Of a DNA stretch of 64,000 bases, positions 40,290 through 49,971 are shown piece by piece. Positions within the stretch are counted from its first letter, which is position 1. Each line of letters opens with the position of its first letter. The position numbers and the translations under genes are program-made. The DNA is from Caulobacteraceae bacterium UBA3198 (GTDB lineage Bacteria; Pseudomonadota; Alphaproteobacteria; Caulobacterales; Caulobacteraceae). The stretch lies in contig DEWY01000002.1 of NCBI GenBank assembly GCA_002363865.1, positions 186,001 to 250,000 on the forward strand, written 5' to 3'. A model generated the notes under the pieces. It was given only the letters and a program-made list of their open reading frames with translations. It searched no databases and was not told the origin of the DNA.

Positions 40290-43061
40290 TCACCACTCCA
40301 TGCGCAGGCCCAGGCTGAACCGACGCCCGGAAAGCTCGTACATGGTCGGGAAGGAGGGATGAATGGTGTAGCCCTTGGTTTCCTCGTCGGTGATGTTGAT
40401 CCCTTCCAGGCTGAGCTGGATGCGGTCGTTCACATCATAGCTGACGGAGATGTCGGTCTGGCCGTAGGCGTCGCGCCAGATGGGATACATCTCATAGCCG
40501 ATGCCTTCGACGTACTTGTCCTTGTAGTTGTAGGATGCCCGGGCCTGGAAGCGGTCGTTCTCGTAATAGAGGGTGACGTTGTAGGTCTTGTCGGCCAGGC
40601 CCACCGGCGGCGTCGGGATGCCCAGGTCGGATTCACCGGTCAGCGAGCTGTCCAGCAGGGTGTAGTTGGCGTTCACGCCGAAGCCTTCCAGCGGCGCATA
40701 GAGGAGGCTCAGCGGCACCATGGCCACCAGCTCCACGCCGCTGACCTCATAGGAGCCCTCGGCGTTGACCGGCTGATAGACGTCGAAGTCGTAGACTCCG
40801 TCGATCGTACCATTGGCGTTGTACTTGGTGACGTTGGGGACGGTCCCGGTCAGCTCGCTGCGGACCACGCCCTCGATCTCCTTCCAGAAGTAGGAGATCG
40901 ACAGCAGACCGCCGTCGGCCAGGTACTTCTCCAGGCCCACTTCCCACTGCTTGGCGTAGGTGGGGGCGAGGTTCGGGTTGCCGTCGGTGAAGCGGAACGA
41001 ATTGAAGCTGGCGGTGCGCTTGTAGGCCAAATCGCTGAGGGCCGGACGGATCAGCGTCTCCGAGGCCGCGCCCCGCAGGATGATGCTGTCGGTGAGTTCG
41101 GCGTTGATGTTCAGGCTCGGCAGGATCTTGTCGTAGCCGCCCTCACTGGACACCGGATCAGGGGTGTAGCCCGTCGTGCCGTTGGGGTTCTGAATCTGGT
41201 GGAAGCCCGCGGACGTCACCTTGGTGTCCACATAGCGGGCCCCGCCATTCACGAAGACCGGCACGCGGGCGATCTCGAAGTCGAAATCGGCCATGGCGTA
41301 GAGGCTGAGCGTCTCTTCCGCCACTTCGTAGAACTGGCCGTCATTGAAGGGGGTGAAGAAGCCGGCATAGCGGAAGGTGTTGCGGGCGTATTCGTTCGAG
41401 ACTTGGCTCCAGGTCAGATCCCGGGCGCTATAGTCGCCCCCCGGGACCAGATCGCCGATCGCTGTCAACGGGCTGTCGGCCAGGGTCCGGGTGTTCACAT
41501 AGGAGGAGTCTCCCGGGCCCGGGCCCTGGATGTTCAGCGACCCATACTGCCGCGTCTTGGACTTGTCGGTGTAGCGGGCGCCGACCTGGATGCTTGAAAG
41601 CGCCGGAAAGGCCGACAGGTCGAAATACCGCGTGAAGTCGGCCTGGGCGGCGTACTTGTCGTCGGTGATGGCCTCGAGATTGGTCTCATAGGCCTCGAAC
41701 AGATAACGCGTCGGCGAATTGTACATATCGATCGTCGCCGGATTGGCGCTGGGGACCGTCTCGCCGCCATTGGCCGTCCAGCGCGTCCGCGACGGCGCAT
41801 AGGCCACGTGCTTCAGATTGGCGTTGTCCAGCGTCTTTTCCGCGCCCGAAAAGCCGGCCAGGGCGTTGAATTCCCAGTTGTCCCCCCGCCAGTTCAGCTC
41901 GGCGCCGAACTGGGCGTAGTCGGTCTTGTTGATGCGCTCCTTGCTGAGGAACTCATGCTGGGTGGCGGTGTAGGAGACGTCGCGCAGAACCACCATGCCG
42001 TAGTCGGCCAGGGTGGTCTTGTCGTAGGCGTGGATGGTCTCGAAGGTGCTGCGGCTCGATGCCGAATAGGCCGCGGCGTCATATTCGTCCTCGGTGGCGT
42101 CGTAGCCGCCGACCATGCCGTCAAAGGCTAGGCTGAAATTGGCTGAGGGCCGATACTGCAGTGACAGGGTCGCGCCCCATTGGTCCTGCTCGTTCACATA
42201 GACCCGGTCGCCGACCTTGTCCTGGAAGATGATCCGGCCGGTTTCATCGCGGTTCCGACGGTCTTGCACCACAACGTCGGCGTCCCGCGCCAGCACGCTC
42301 TGGGCCTGGGTTCCACGGGTCCCGGAGGCCTCCAGAAAGCGGAAGGCCGGGCGGAAATTGATGCCGGAATTGGAGTCTGTGCGGTTGGTCCGCTTGGCCG
42401 TGGAGACCGAGATCAGGGCGCCGAAGTCGCCCCAGGTGTTGCTGGCCAGGAAGGACAGCTTGGGGTCGATCTCTTCGGAGATGGAGTTGTAGGCGCCCTC
42501 CACCGAGCCCACCAGACGGAGCCCGTCATAGTCGAACGGCCGGGCGGTGCTGATATTGATCGAGCCGGCGATGCCACCTTCCTCGTCGGCCGCGGTCGGC
42601 GACTTCTGGACGGTGACCTGCTGGATGATCTCCGAAGCGAAGATGTCGAACTCGACGTCGCGCCCGCCGCTGCCCGAGGCGGTGGCCAGGTCGTTGATCG
42701 TCACGAAGGTGAACTCGCTGGGCAGGCCGCGGACCATGACGCGGGTTCCCAGCCCCTTGTTCCGCTCGATCGTCACACCGGGCATGCGCTGCAGCGCTTC
42801 GGCCAGGTTCTGCTCGGGGAAGTTGGCGACGTCCGTGGCGACGATGGAGTCGGAGAAGCCGACATTCTCACGCTTCAGCTCCACCGCCTGCTGCAGGCTG
42901 CGCTGATAGCTGCCGGTGACGATCAATTCGTCGACCTCGGTGGCGCCGTCCTGGGCCTGGGCGCCGGTGGCGGCGAGGAGGCCGATGGCGGCGCAGCTGG
43001 TCATCAGCCCGGCGAGGCGGCGCGCGCGGCCTCGCCCAGGGTTCTGGTTCATTCCGTTCAC
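40290..43061 (-). CDS. TonB-dependent receptor, Xanthomonas/Caulobacter type
   Basis: I place the start at GTG 43061, with GGAG 7 nt upstream; an ATG 9 nt later (43052) is the alternative. This gives about 923 aa. The signal peptide spans GLMTSCAAIGLLAATGAQAQ. The TonB box region is VDELIVTGSYQRSL, and the plug carries FPEQNLAEALQRMPGVTIER and VMVRGLPSEF. The barrel ends with FSLGLRMEW. There is no STN domain, so it should not signal through FecR by itself. The plug and C-terminal pattern are of the class often linked to carbohydrate uptake in Caulobacterales; the substrate is unknown. Confidence 0.88.
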   Translation of the reverse strand: MNGMNQNPGRGRARRLAGLMTSCAAIGLLAATGAQAQDGATEVDELIVTGSYQRSLQQAVELKRENVGFSDSIVATDVANFPEQNLAEALQRMPGVTIERNKGLGTRVMVRGLPSEFTFVTINDLATASGSGGRDVEFDIFASEIIQQVTVQKSPTAADEEGGIAGSINISTARPFDYDGLRLVGSVEGAYNSISEEIDPKLSFLASNTWGDFGALISVSTAKRTNRTDSNSGINFRPAFRFLEASGTRGTQAQSVLARDADVVVQDRRNRDETGRIIFQDKVGDRVYVNEQDQWGATLSLQYRPSANFSLAFDGMVGGYDATEDEYDAAAYSASSRSTFETIHAYDKTTLADYGMVVLRDVSYTATQHEFLSKERINKTDYAQFGAELNWRGDNWEFNALAGFSGAEKTLDNANLKHVAYAPSRTRWTANGGETVPSANPATIDMYNSPTRYLFEAYETNLEAITDDKYAAQADFTRYFDLSAFPALSSIQVGARYTDKSKTRQYGSLNIQGPGPGDSSYVNTRTLADSPLTAIGDLVPGGDYSARDLTWSQVSNEYARNTFRYAGFFTPFNDGQFYEVAEETLSLYAMADFDFEIARVPVFVNGGARYVDTKVTSAGFHQIQNPNGTTGYTPDPVSSEGGYDKILPSLNINAELTDSIILRGAASETLIRPALSDLAYKRTASFNSFRFTDGNPNLAPTYAKQWEVGLEKYLADGGLLSISYFWKEIEGVVRSELTGTVPNVTKYNANGTIDGVYDFDVYQPVNAEGSYEVSGVELVAMVPLSLLYAPLEGFGVNANYTLLDSSLTGESDLGIPTPPVGLADKTYNVTLYYENDRFQARASYNYKDKYVEGIGYEMYPIWRDAYGQTDISVSYDVNDRIQLSLEGINITDEETKGYTIHPSFPTMYELSGRRFSLGLRMEW

Positions 43062-43420
43062 TGAAATTCTCCGCGTGTCGAGGTTGCGACGGCGGGGAAC
43101 CGGACATGCACGCCCGGCCCTTGCCCCCCGCCCCCTCAACGACGGGCGCGCACAACCCCTCAGCGTGTGACAGTCGATTTCACTCAAACTTCACCGACCC
43201 GTCACGTTCGAGCGCGTCGATGCGCGCCCAGCACGACCAGCCCTCAGCGCAGCCTCCCACCGCGGCTCCATAGGCGTCAGGGCGGAATGTTCCTGTGCGC
43301 ATCGCCCTACTGCGGCTCGGATGTCTCGCCGACCATGTTGATCTCGCCCATGCCAAACCGAGACGTCAGGTCGTCGATCGACCGATTGCGAGCCAGGGCG
43401 CCGCACAGTACAAGTCTCGC
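43062..43420. other. Divergent intergenic region without a supported gene
   Basis: This 359-nt stretch separates the minus-strand TonB receptor from the plus-strand metal efflux cluster and should hold both promoters. An imperfect direct repeat (TTTCACTCAAACTTCACC) lies at about 43180-43197. Open frames cross the region on both strands, but none has a ribosome binding site or recognisable product, so I call none. Confidence 0.5.
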
Positions 43421-43801
43421 GTGTCCAAGCTCCGCCATCATCTGGCCCGCCTTGTTGGCGTGATGCTCGTGATGTTCGCCATCGCCACCCCGGCCCTGGC
43501 GGTGGACGCTCACTCGGTCTCGCACTGGGTTTCGCCGGTGAGTGTCGGCGACCATCACCACCATGATGAAGAGACCGGCGCCGTGATCGCGTCGCATGGC
43601 CAACATGACGAGGCGCCGGACGAAGACCGCGCCAGCCACGACCATGGCCCCGTCACCAGCCTCGCCTGCGTGGCGCCGGCTCTGATGGTGGACCACGACC
43701 TGGCCGATTTCGGCTTGCAGTCGGCCGTTCGCGCCGAGACGGATCGCACGCCGCGCGGCCTGTCGCCACCCCCAGACGGCCGCCCGCCCCGCCTCGTTTG
43801 A
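43421..43801 (+). CDS. His-rich exported protein upstream of czcCBA
   Basis: The GTG at 43421 gives 126 aa with a signal peptide (RLVGVMLVMFAIATPALA). The mature part is rich in His and acidic residues, including DHHHHDEETG and two further His/Asp clusters (HGQHDEAPDED, SHDHGP). This suggests a periplasmic metal-binding protein, in line with its position just before a heavy-metal efflux operon. No clear ribosome binding site precedes this start, and the frame extends upstream, so the start is uncertain. I recognise no named family. Confidence 0.6.
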   Translation: MSKLRHHLARLVGVMLVMFAIATPALAVDAHSVSHWVSPVSVGDHHHHDEETGAVIASHGQHDEAPDEDRASHDHGPVTSLACVAPALMVDHDLADFGLQSAVRAETDRTPRGLSPPPDGRPPRLV

Positions 43802-43862
43802 ATCGCCTTTGGCCGGCGCGCGCCTGCGTGTCGGCTTCATGTCGTTCAAGCGGAGCCTCCTC

Positions 43863-45098
43863 ATGCCCTCCTTGCGCCTTCGCCCGCTCCATTATGGGTC
43901 AAGCGTCCTCGCCTTCCTGCTTCTCGCGGCGCAGCCAAGCGCCCAGGCGCAGCCGGCCGAGGTTCGCATCGACGAGGCCGAAGCAATCGCCCGCGCCCTG
44001 GGCGATTCAGACTTTCAGACCAGCGGCGCGGCGGCTCGCGCGGCCGCCAGCGCCCGCGCCGAGACGATCGGCCTGCTGGACAACCCTTCTGTCTCGGTCA
44101 CCCGCAGCCGGTTAAGCGGCGTCCTCGATGAGGAGGAGGAGTGGCAGGCGCAGATCGTCCAGCCCATCGACATCTCGGGACGACGCAACGCCTTGAGAGC
44201 TGCGGCCGAGGCCGAGTCCTTTGCTGTGATCGCCGAAACCGGTCGGGAACTGGAGCAACGCAGGGCGGCCGCCCGTCGAGCCTATGCGCAATGCGCCACC
44301 GCCGGGGAGATCGCCAGGGTCCATACGACCTTCGTCAACGAGCTTCAGAGCGCCCTGCGTATCGTCGGCGAACGGGTCGAGGCCGGGGACACCGCGGCCT
44401 ATGACCTGCGGCGCGTGCGGGTCGAACTGAGCGCCGCCGAGGCGCAGGCCGGGCTCGCCGCAGGCGAGCAGACGGCGACCTGCATCACCCTGGCAGAGAT
44501 CACCGGGCTGGAGGGCGTCAGGAGCGCCGGCCCCTTGAGGCCTCCGATCCTCTCATCGCCGGCCGACGGCGCCCGACGACAGGATCTTGAGGCGACGGAG
44601 CGGCGGCTTGAGGCGGCCCGTTCCACAGCCAGGGCCGCGGCCCGCGCACGCCTCCCGGAGCTAGAGGTGGGTATTGGCTACCGGCGCGTCGAAACCCCCT
44701 TTGGATCCTCTGATGGCCCGGCCGTCACCATCGGCGCGACCGTTCCCCTCTTCAATTCGGGTGGGGCCGCCAGCCGGGAGGCTCAAGCCCTGGCGCGCCT
44801 GGCCGCGGCCGACGCGGCTCTGGCGCGCCGCGCCGTGGCTGCAGAAACCGCCACCGCCCGGGCCCGCGCCGTCGCCGCGACTGAAGCGGCGAGCGCCGCT
44901 GCGCGCACGGCCGCAGACGCCGGGCGTCTCAGCGAAATCGCCGAGGTCGCCTATGCGGCCGGTGAAATCGGGGTGGCCGAACTGATCGACGCCTACCGCG
45001 CCGCCCATGATGCAAAGACTTCAACCCTCGAGCTGACGGAGCGCGCCGTCCTGGCCGCCATCGAACTCGATCTCGCCCAAGGAGGACCTACCCCATGA
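43863..45098 (+). CDS. czcC: Outer membrane efflux channel, CzcC/TolC family
   Basis: A 411-aa precursor started at ATG 43863, which has GGAG 7 nt upstream and begins the signal peptide (MPSLRLRPLHYGSSVLAFLL, cleaved near SAQAQ). Long alpha-helical, Ala/Arg-rich repeats form the two TolC-type OEP domains, with GLLDNPSVSVTRSR in the first half and the matching PELEVGIGYRRVETPFG in the second. It provides the outer membrane exit duct for a CzcCBA-type heavy metal pump. Its stop overlaps the small lipoprotein gene by 4 nt. Confidence 0.9.
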   Translation: MPSLRLRPLHYGSSVLAFLLLAAQPSAQAQPAEVRIDEAEAIARALGDSDFQTSGAAARAAASARAETIGLLDNPSVSVTRSRLSGVLDEEEEWQAQIVQPIDISGRRNALRAAAEAESFAVIAETGRELEQRRAAARRAYAQCATAGEIARVHTTFVNELQSALRIVGERVEAGDTAAYDLRRVRVELSAAEAQAGLAAGEQTATCITLAEITGLEGVRSAGPLRPPILSSPADGARRQDLEATERRLEAARSTARAAARARLPELEVGIGYRRVETPFGSSDGPAVTIGATVPLFNSGGAASREAQALARLAAADAALARRAVAAETATARARAVAATEAASAAARTAADAGRLSEIAEVAYAAGEIGVAELIDAYRAAHDAKTSTLELTERAVLAAIELDLAQGGPTP

Positions 45099-45325
45099 TC
45101 ATTCGCACCACGCTTCCCGCGATCCTGCTGACGGGATTGCTCGCCGCCTGCTCGCCAGCCGGCGAGACGGCGACCGAAGCGCCCTCTGACGCCGCTGAGG
45201 CGGCCCCGGCGGCGGCTGAGACCGCCGCGCCGGTCCATGAGGACGACGATGTCGCCGAGCCGGTCGAGAGCGCCGAAGAGCACGGCCACGAACATGACGG
45301 CGAAGACGCCGACCACCCGCACTGA
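45095..45325 (+). CDS. Small acidic His-rich lipoprotein within the czc operon
   Basis: A 76-aa lipoprotein precursor in an ATGA overlap with czcC. The lipobox LLAAC puts the lipidated Cys at about residue 19. The mature 57 residues are almost only Ala, Glu, Asp, Thr, Pro and His, ending EEHGHEHDGEDADHPH, a likely metal-chelating tail. It sits between czcC and czcB, so it is expected to be made with the pump and to bind metal in the periplasm. I recognise no family, and low complexity would make homology searching unreliable. Confidence 0.75.
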   Translation: MIIRTTLPAILLTGLLAACSPAGETATEAPSDAAEAAPAAAETAAPVHEDDDVAEPVESAEEHGHEHDGEDADHPH

Positions 45326-45339
45326 AGGACAGACCAATC

Positions 45340-46845
45340 ATGAAGGCGATGCTTCCCGCCGCACTGGCGGCGCTCATCCTGCTCTCCGCCTGTTCTGACC
45401 GCGGCGCGCCCGCGGCCGAAGGGCACGCGGCGGGAGGCGTCACCGTCACCGACTATGCGGAGACGACGGAACTCTTTGTCGAATACCGCCCCCTGGTGCT
45501 GGACCGGCGACGCCGGTTCGATGCGCACCTGAGCCGCCTGTCCGATTATCGGGCCGTGAGCGATGGCGAGCTGTTCGCCGAACTCACCTGGCCAGACGGC
45601 AAGGTCGACCAGGGCTCGGCCAAGGTGTCCGACACCCCGGGCATCTTCCGCCCCCTGCTCACTGCGACACGGTCCGGAGAGGCGCGCCTTCGCCTGCGCC
45701 ATGTGGGGCCAGGTGGCGAAAGCGTTCACGACCTCGGAATGGTGACGGTGCACGCCACCAGCGAGGCTGGCGCCGCGGCTGCGCCCGAGCATGTGGAGAA
45801 CCCCGACCATATCGCCTTCCCGAAGGAGGCGCAGTGGCGTGTCCCCTTCGCCACCCGCCCCGTCGTCGAGGGGCTGCTCGCCCAGACCGTGCCGGTGACG
45901 ATCGACGTCAGGCTCGCGCCTGACGCAGAGGCTGTGGTGACCGCGCCTGTGTCCGGTGTCATCCGCACAGGCGCGACGGTCCCCATGGTCGGCGCCGCCG
46001 TGCGGAGCGGCCAGCAGCTCGCCAGCATCAGCGCCCGGCTGGGCGAGGGCCAGGATGTCGCGGCCCTGGACTTAGGCATCGCTGAAGCCCGCATCACCCT
46101 TGAGGCCGCCCGACGCGAGGCGGCGCGCATGCAGCAGCTTGTTGCGGCAGAAGCTGCGCCGTCTCGGCGGCTGGATGAAGCGCGGACCGCAGAGCAGCTG
46201 GCCTCGGCCCAGCTGGCCGCCGCCCAGAACCGCCGCAGCGCCCTGGCTGGCGGCGGCCCCGCCGTACCGCTCACCTCACCCATCTCCGGGCGTATCCTGG
46301 CCTCCGCCCTCGTGCGCGGCGCGCCGGTCGCGGCCGGTGACGAGTTGATGCGGATCGGTGATCCGACACGCCTGTGGCTTGTGGCCCAGGTTCCTGAGGC
46401 CCAGGCCGTCGGCCTTGGCCCCGCCTTCGGCCTGGACGTCATCGTCAACGGCGATCGCCTGGATCTGGGCGACCTGCGGCGGGTGAGCGACGCCAGCATG
46501 ATCGACCCAAGGACGCGCACCGCCGAGGTGGTCTTCGCCTATGACGGCGATCAGCTTCGCCCCGGCCAGCGGGTTCAGGGGCGGTTGGCCAGGGGCCAGG
46601 GGGCCTCCGCCCTCAGCGTGCCTGCGGAGGCCATCATCAACGAGGGCGGCCAGGATGTCGTTTATGTCCAGGTCTCCGGCGAGGCCTTTGAACGCCGGAT
46701 GGTGACCCGCGGCCGCGCCAGCGGGGATCGCATCGCCGTCACCGGTGATCTCCGCCCCGGCGAACGGGTGGTCACCCAGGGCGCCGCCACCGTCCGCGCC
46801 GCCGCCGCCACGCCCGACGCCTTTGGCCATGGCCATGCACACTAA
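45340..46845 (+). CDS. czcB: RND efflux periplasmic adaptor lipoprotein
   Basis: A 501-aa membrane fusion protein with a lipobox (LLSAC, Cys about 18). The first 150 residues form an extra N-terminal domain found in heavy-metal adaptors. The core then follows as beta-barrel, lipoyl half (VVTAPVSGVIRTGATVPMVG), alpha-hairpin (LEAARREAARMQQLVAAEAA), second lipoyl half (LTSPISGRILASALVRGAPV) and membrane-proximal domain. The C-terminus ends FGHGHAH. It bridges CzcA and CzcC. It follows the small lipoprotein by 14 nt and precedes czcA by 12 nt. Confidence 0.92.
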   Translation: MKAMLPAALAALILLSACSDRGAPAAEGHAAGGVTVTDYAETTELFVEYRPLVLDRRRRFDAHLSRLSDYRAVSDGELFAELTWPDGKVDQGSAKVSDTPGIFRPLLTATRSGEARLRLRHVGPGGESVHDLGMVTVHATSEAGAAAAPEHVENPDHIAFPKEAQWRVPFATRPVVEGLLAQTVPVTIDVRLAPDAEAVVTAPVSGVIRTGATVPMVGAAVRSGQQLASISARLGEGQDVAALDLGIAEARITLEAARREAARMQQLVAAEAAPSRRLDEARTAEQLASAQLAAAQNRRSALAGGGPAVPLTSPISGRILASALVRGAPVAAGDELMRIGDPTRLWLVAQVPEAQAVGLGPAFGLDVIVNGDRLDLGDLRRVSDASMIDPRTRTAEVVFAYDGDQLRPGQRVQGRLARGQGASALSVPAEAIINEGGQDVVYVQVSGEAFERRMVTRGRASGDRIAVTGDLRPGERVVTQGAATVRAAAATPDAFGHGHAH

Positions 46846-46857
46846 GGACTCACCTCG

Positions 46858-49800
46858 ATGATCGAGCGCCTTGTCGCCTGGGCCCTGGCCAACCGTCTGA
46901 CGATCTACGCCCTCTCCATGCTGCTGACGATCGGCGGCATCGGGGTGGCCAGTCGCATGCCCGTCGATGTTCTGCCGGATCTGACCGCGCCTTCGGTTCA
47001 GGTGGTGGTGGACGCCGGCGGCTACACCCCCACCGAAGTGGAGCAGCTGGTCACCATTCCGCTGGAGACCACCTTGAACGGCGCCCCAGGCTTGCGGCGC
47101 ATTCGTTCGAACTCCACCACGGGTCTGGCCGTGGTCACCCTGGAGTTCGGCTGGACGACAGATGCGGCCGAGGCCAGGCGCGCGGTCTCCGAACGCCTGG
47201 GCGCCGCAGCCGGCGCCCTGCCCGACGACCTGCCGCCGCCGGTGATGGCGCCGGCCTCCTCGGTGATGGGCGAGATCATGTTCGTCGCCCTGCGCTCAGA
47301 CACCCATTCGCCGATGGAGCTGAAGAGCGTCGCGGACTGGACGGTCCGCCGCCGCCTGCTGGCCGTTCCGGGCGTCGCCGAGGTGATGACCATCGGCGGC
47401 GACGAGCGGCAGGTCCAGTTGCTGGTGGATCCCGGGCGGATGAGCGCACGTGGCGTCGGAATGAATGACGTCATCTCCGCGATGGAACAGGCCAGCGCCA
47501 CCCGCTCGGCCGGCGTCGTGGTGGAGAATGGCCAGGAACTGCTGGTGGAGGGGGTCGGCCGCGCTGAGACGCCTGAGGCCTTCGGAGAGGTCATTGTCGG
47601 GGAGCAAGGCGGCGTTCCCGTGCTGGCCCGCGACATTGGCGACCTCAGGGTCGGTGAAGGCCTGAAGCGCGGCACAGGGTCGTTCAACGCCCAGCCGGCG
47701 GTGATCTTCGCCATTCAAAAACAGCCCAACGCCAATACCCTGGATCTGACCGAGCAGCTCGACCTGGTGTTCGCCGACGTACAGCGCACCCTGCCCCCCG
47801 GCATGACCCTGGAGACGCAGGTCTTCCGTCAGGCCGACTTCATCGACCGGGCCATCGACAATGTGGTGCGCGCCCTGATCGAGGGCCTGGTCCTGGTCTC
47901 GATCATCGTCCTGGTCTTCCTGGCCTCCTGGCGCGCGACCCTGGTCACCCTGGCGGCCATCCCGGTCTCCGTGGTCAGCGCACTGATCGCCGTCAGCCTG
48001 GTGGGCGGCACCATCAACACCATGACGCTCGGGGGCATCGCCATCGCCCTGGGAGTTCTGGTGGATGACGCCATCATCGTGGTCGAGAACATTGTCCGGC
48101 GCCTCAGGCTGGCCGAGGCCAGCCCCGAGGCCGAGCGTCCTCCGGTCGTCCAGGTCGTCGCCTCCGCCACCGCCGAGGTGCAGGGCTCCATCGTGTTTGC
48201 GACCCTCATCATCCTGCTGGTCTTCCTGCCCCTGTTCGGGTTGACGGGGATCGAGGGCCGGCTGCTCCAACCCCTGGCCCTGGCCTATGGCGTGGCGCTT
48301 CTGGCCAGCTTGGCCGTAGCGCTCACGCTCACCCCTGTGCTTGGGCGTGATGTGCTCACCCGGGGTGACCGGGCGCTGGGCCGGGAGCCGCGTTGGGTGG
48401 TCGGTCTGAAGGCGCGCTATGTCCGGCTGCTGAGCGGCCTGTTGCCAAGATGGCGGGCCTTGAGCGCGCTGTCCCTCGCCCTGGTTCTGGCCGCCGGCGT
48501 GGGCCTCTTCGTCTCCGGCCGCGCCTTCCTGCCGGAGTTCAACGAGGGCAGCCTGACCGTCAACGTGACCACCTTGCCCGGAACCTCTCTGGAAGCCTCT
48601 GACCGGGCCGCGGCTCAGGTGGAGGCGGTCATGCTGGCCCAGCCCGAAATCGCCACCACCGCGCGACGGACCGGCCGCGCGCCCGGCGACCCGCACGCCC
48701 AGGAAGTCTTCGCCTCGGAGATCGAAGCCGCCCTGCGCCCCGGCGGTCGAGCGCGGGAGGAGCTGCTTGACGCCCTGCGCGCCGAGGTGGGGCAGATCCC
48801 CGGCGTCCAGGCGATCTATGGCCAGCCGATCTCCCACCGGATCGACCATCTGTTGTCTGGGGCCCGCGCCAACATCGCCATCAAGGTCTTCGCCGCAGAC
48901 AGCCAGACCCTGGCCCGCCTTGCGCGGGACGTACAATCGCGGGTGGAGGCGGTCCCCGGCGCCGTTGACGTCCAGACCGACACCCAGAGCCAGGTCCCCT
49001 ATCTGAGGCTGCGTTTCCGCCGCGCCGATCTGGCCCTGGCGGGGCTCTCGGTCGAAGAGGCCACCGAGGCGGTAAGCGCGGCTGTCGGCGGCGTGGTGGT
49101 CGGCGCACTCATTGAACGGCCGGTTTTGACCGACGTGGTGGTCCGCTACGATCCCGTTCAGTTCCAAGCCGGCGCGGACCTGGAGTCCATGCTGCTCTCC
49201 ACCCACGATGGTCGGCTGATCAGCCTCGCCGCCGTGGCCGACGTGGTCCGCGACCAGGGCCCGAACGCCATCTCCCGCGAAAGCGTCGAACGGGTCCAGC
49301 TGGTGCTGGCCAATGTCTCGGGTCGCGATCTCGGCGCAGTGGTCGATGACATTCGGACCGCCCTTGATCCCATGGACCTCCCCGAAGGGGCGCGGATCGA
49401 GCTGGGCGGCCAGTTCGAAAGCGCCGCATCGGCCACCCGCACCCTGCTTGGCCTCGGCGCGGTGGTGCTGATCGGCATGTTCCTGCTGTTGCGACAGGCC
49501 TTCGCCTCGACCCGCGATGCGGCCATCGTCATGCTGAACCTGCCGCTGGCCTTGGTGGGCGGCGTGGTCGGCCTGTGGCTGATGGGGGGCGTGCTGTCGG
49601 TGGCGACCATCATCGGCTTCATCACCCTGTTCGGCATCGCCACCCGGAACGGGGTCATGCTGATCAGCCATGTGAAGCACCTGCGCGAGGTCGAAGGCGT
49701 CGCAGACCTCGAAACCGCCGTGCGCCGCGCCGCCGAAGAGCGACTCGTGCCGATCCTGATGACCGCCATCTCGGCGGGCCTGGCCCTCGTGCCCCTGGCC

Positions 49801-49971
49801 CTGGCCATGGGGCGACCCGGGAGCGAGATCCAGGCGCCGATGGCCATCGTCATTCTCTGCGGACTGGCGACCTCGACGGCCCTGAACATGTTGGTCCTGC
49901 CCGCGGTCTATCTGCGCGCGGCGCAGGGGCGAGCGCCGGCTTCGGCGTCAACGAGGGAACACCATGCTTGA
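46858..49971 (+). CDS. czcA: Heavy-metal RND efflux pump, CzcA/CusA family
   Basis: A 1037-aa inner membrane antiporter with 12 predicted helices and two large periplasmic loops. The N-terminus (NRLTIYALSMLLTIGGIGVASRMPVDVLPDLT) and TPTEVEQLVTIPLETTLNGAPG are typical of heavy-metal RND pumps. The fourth helix region reads ALGVLVDDAIIVVEN instead of the DFGxxxDGAxxxxEN of Zn/Co/Cd pumps, so the metal cannot be assigned. It uses proton import to expel metal through CzcB and CzcC. It is followed by an MFS gene with an 8-nt overlap. Confidence 0.93.
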   Translation: MIERLVAWALANRLTIYALSMLLTIGGIGVASRMPVDVLPDLTAPSVQVVVDAGGYTPTEVEQLVTIPLETTLNGAPGLRRIRSNSTTGLAVVTLEFGWTTDAAEARRAVSERLGAAAGALPDDLPPPVMAPASSVMGEIMFVALRSDTHSPMELKSVADWTVRRRLLAVPGVAEVMTIGGDERQVQLLVDPGRMSARGVGMNDVISAMEQASATRSAGVVVENGQELLVEGVGRAETPEAFGEVIVGEQGGVPVLARDIGDLRVGEGLKRGTGSFNAQPAVIFAIQKQPNANTLDLTEQLDLVFADVQRTLPPGMTLETQVFRQADFIDRAIDNVVRALIEGLVLVSIIVLVFLASWRATLVTLAAIPVSVVSALIAVSLVGGTINTMTLGGIAIALGVLVDDAIIVVENIVRRLRLAEASPEAERPPVVQVVASATAEVQGSIVFATLIILLVFLPLFGLTGIEGRLLQPLALAYGVALLASLAVALTLTPVLGRDVLTRGDRALGREPRWVVGLKARYVRLLSGLLPRWRALSALSLALVLAAGVGLFVSGRAFLPEFNEGSLTVNVTTLPGTSLEASDRAAAQVEAVMLAQPEIATTARRTGRAPGDPHAQEVFASEIEAALRPGGRAREELLDALRAEVGQIPGVQAIYGQPISHRIDHLLSGARANIAIKVFAADSQTLARLARDVQSRVEAVPGAVDVQTDTQSQVPYLRLRFRRADLALAGLSVEEATEAVSAAVGGVVVGALIERPVLTDVVVRYDPVQFQAGADLESMLLSTHDGRLISLAAVADVVRDQGPNAISRESVERVQLVLANVSGRDLGAVVDDIRTALDPMDLPEGARIELGGQFESAASATRTLLGLGAVVLIGMFLLLRQAFASTRDAAIVMLNLPLALVGGVVGLWLMGGVLSVATIIGFITLFGIATRNGVMLISHVKHLREVEGVADLETAVRRAAEERLVPILMTAISAGLALVPLALAMGRPGSEIQAPMAIVILCGLATSTALNMLVLPAVYLRAAQGRAPASASTREHHA

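Noticed and set aside
43167..43463. Plus-strand 98-aa frame in the divergent region before czcC
   Set aside because: Arg/Pro/Ser-rich text without a ribosome binding site or family features.
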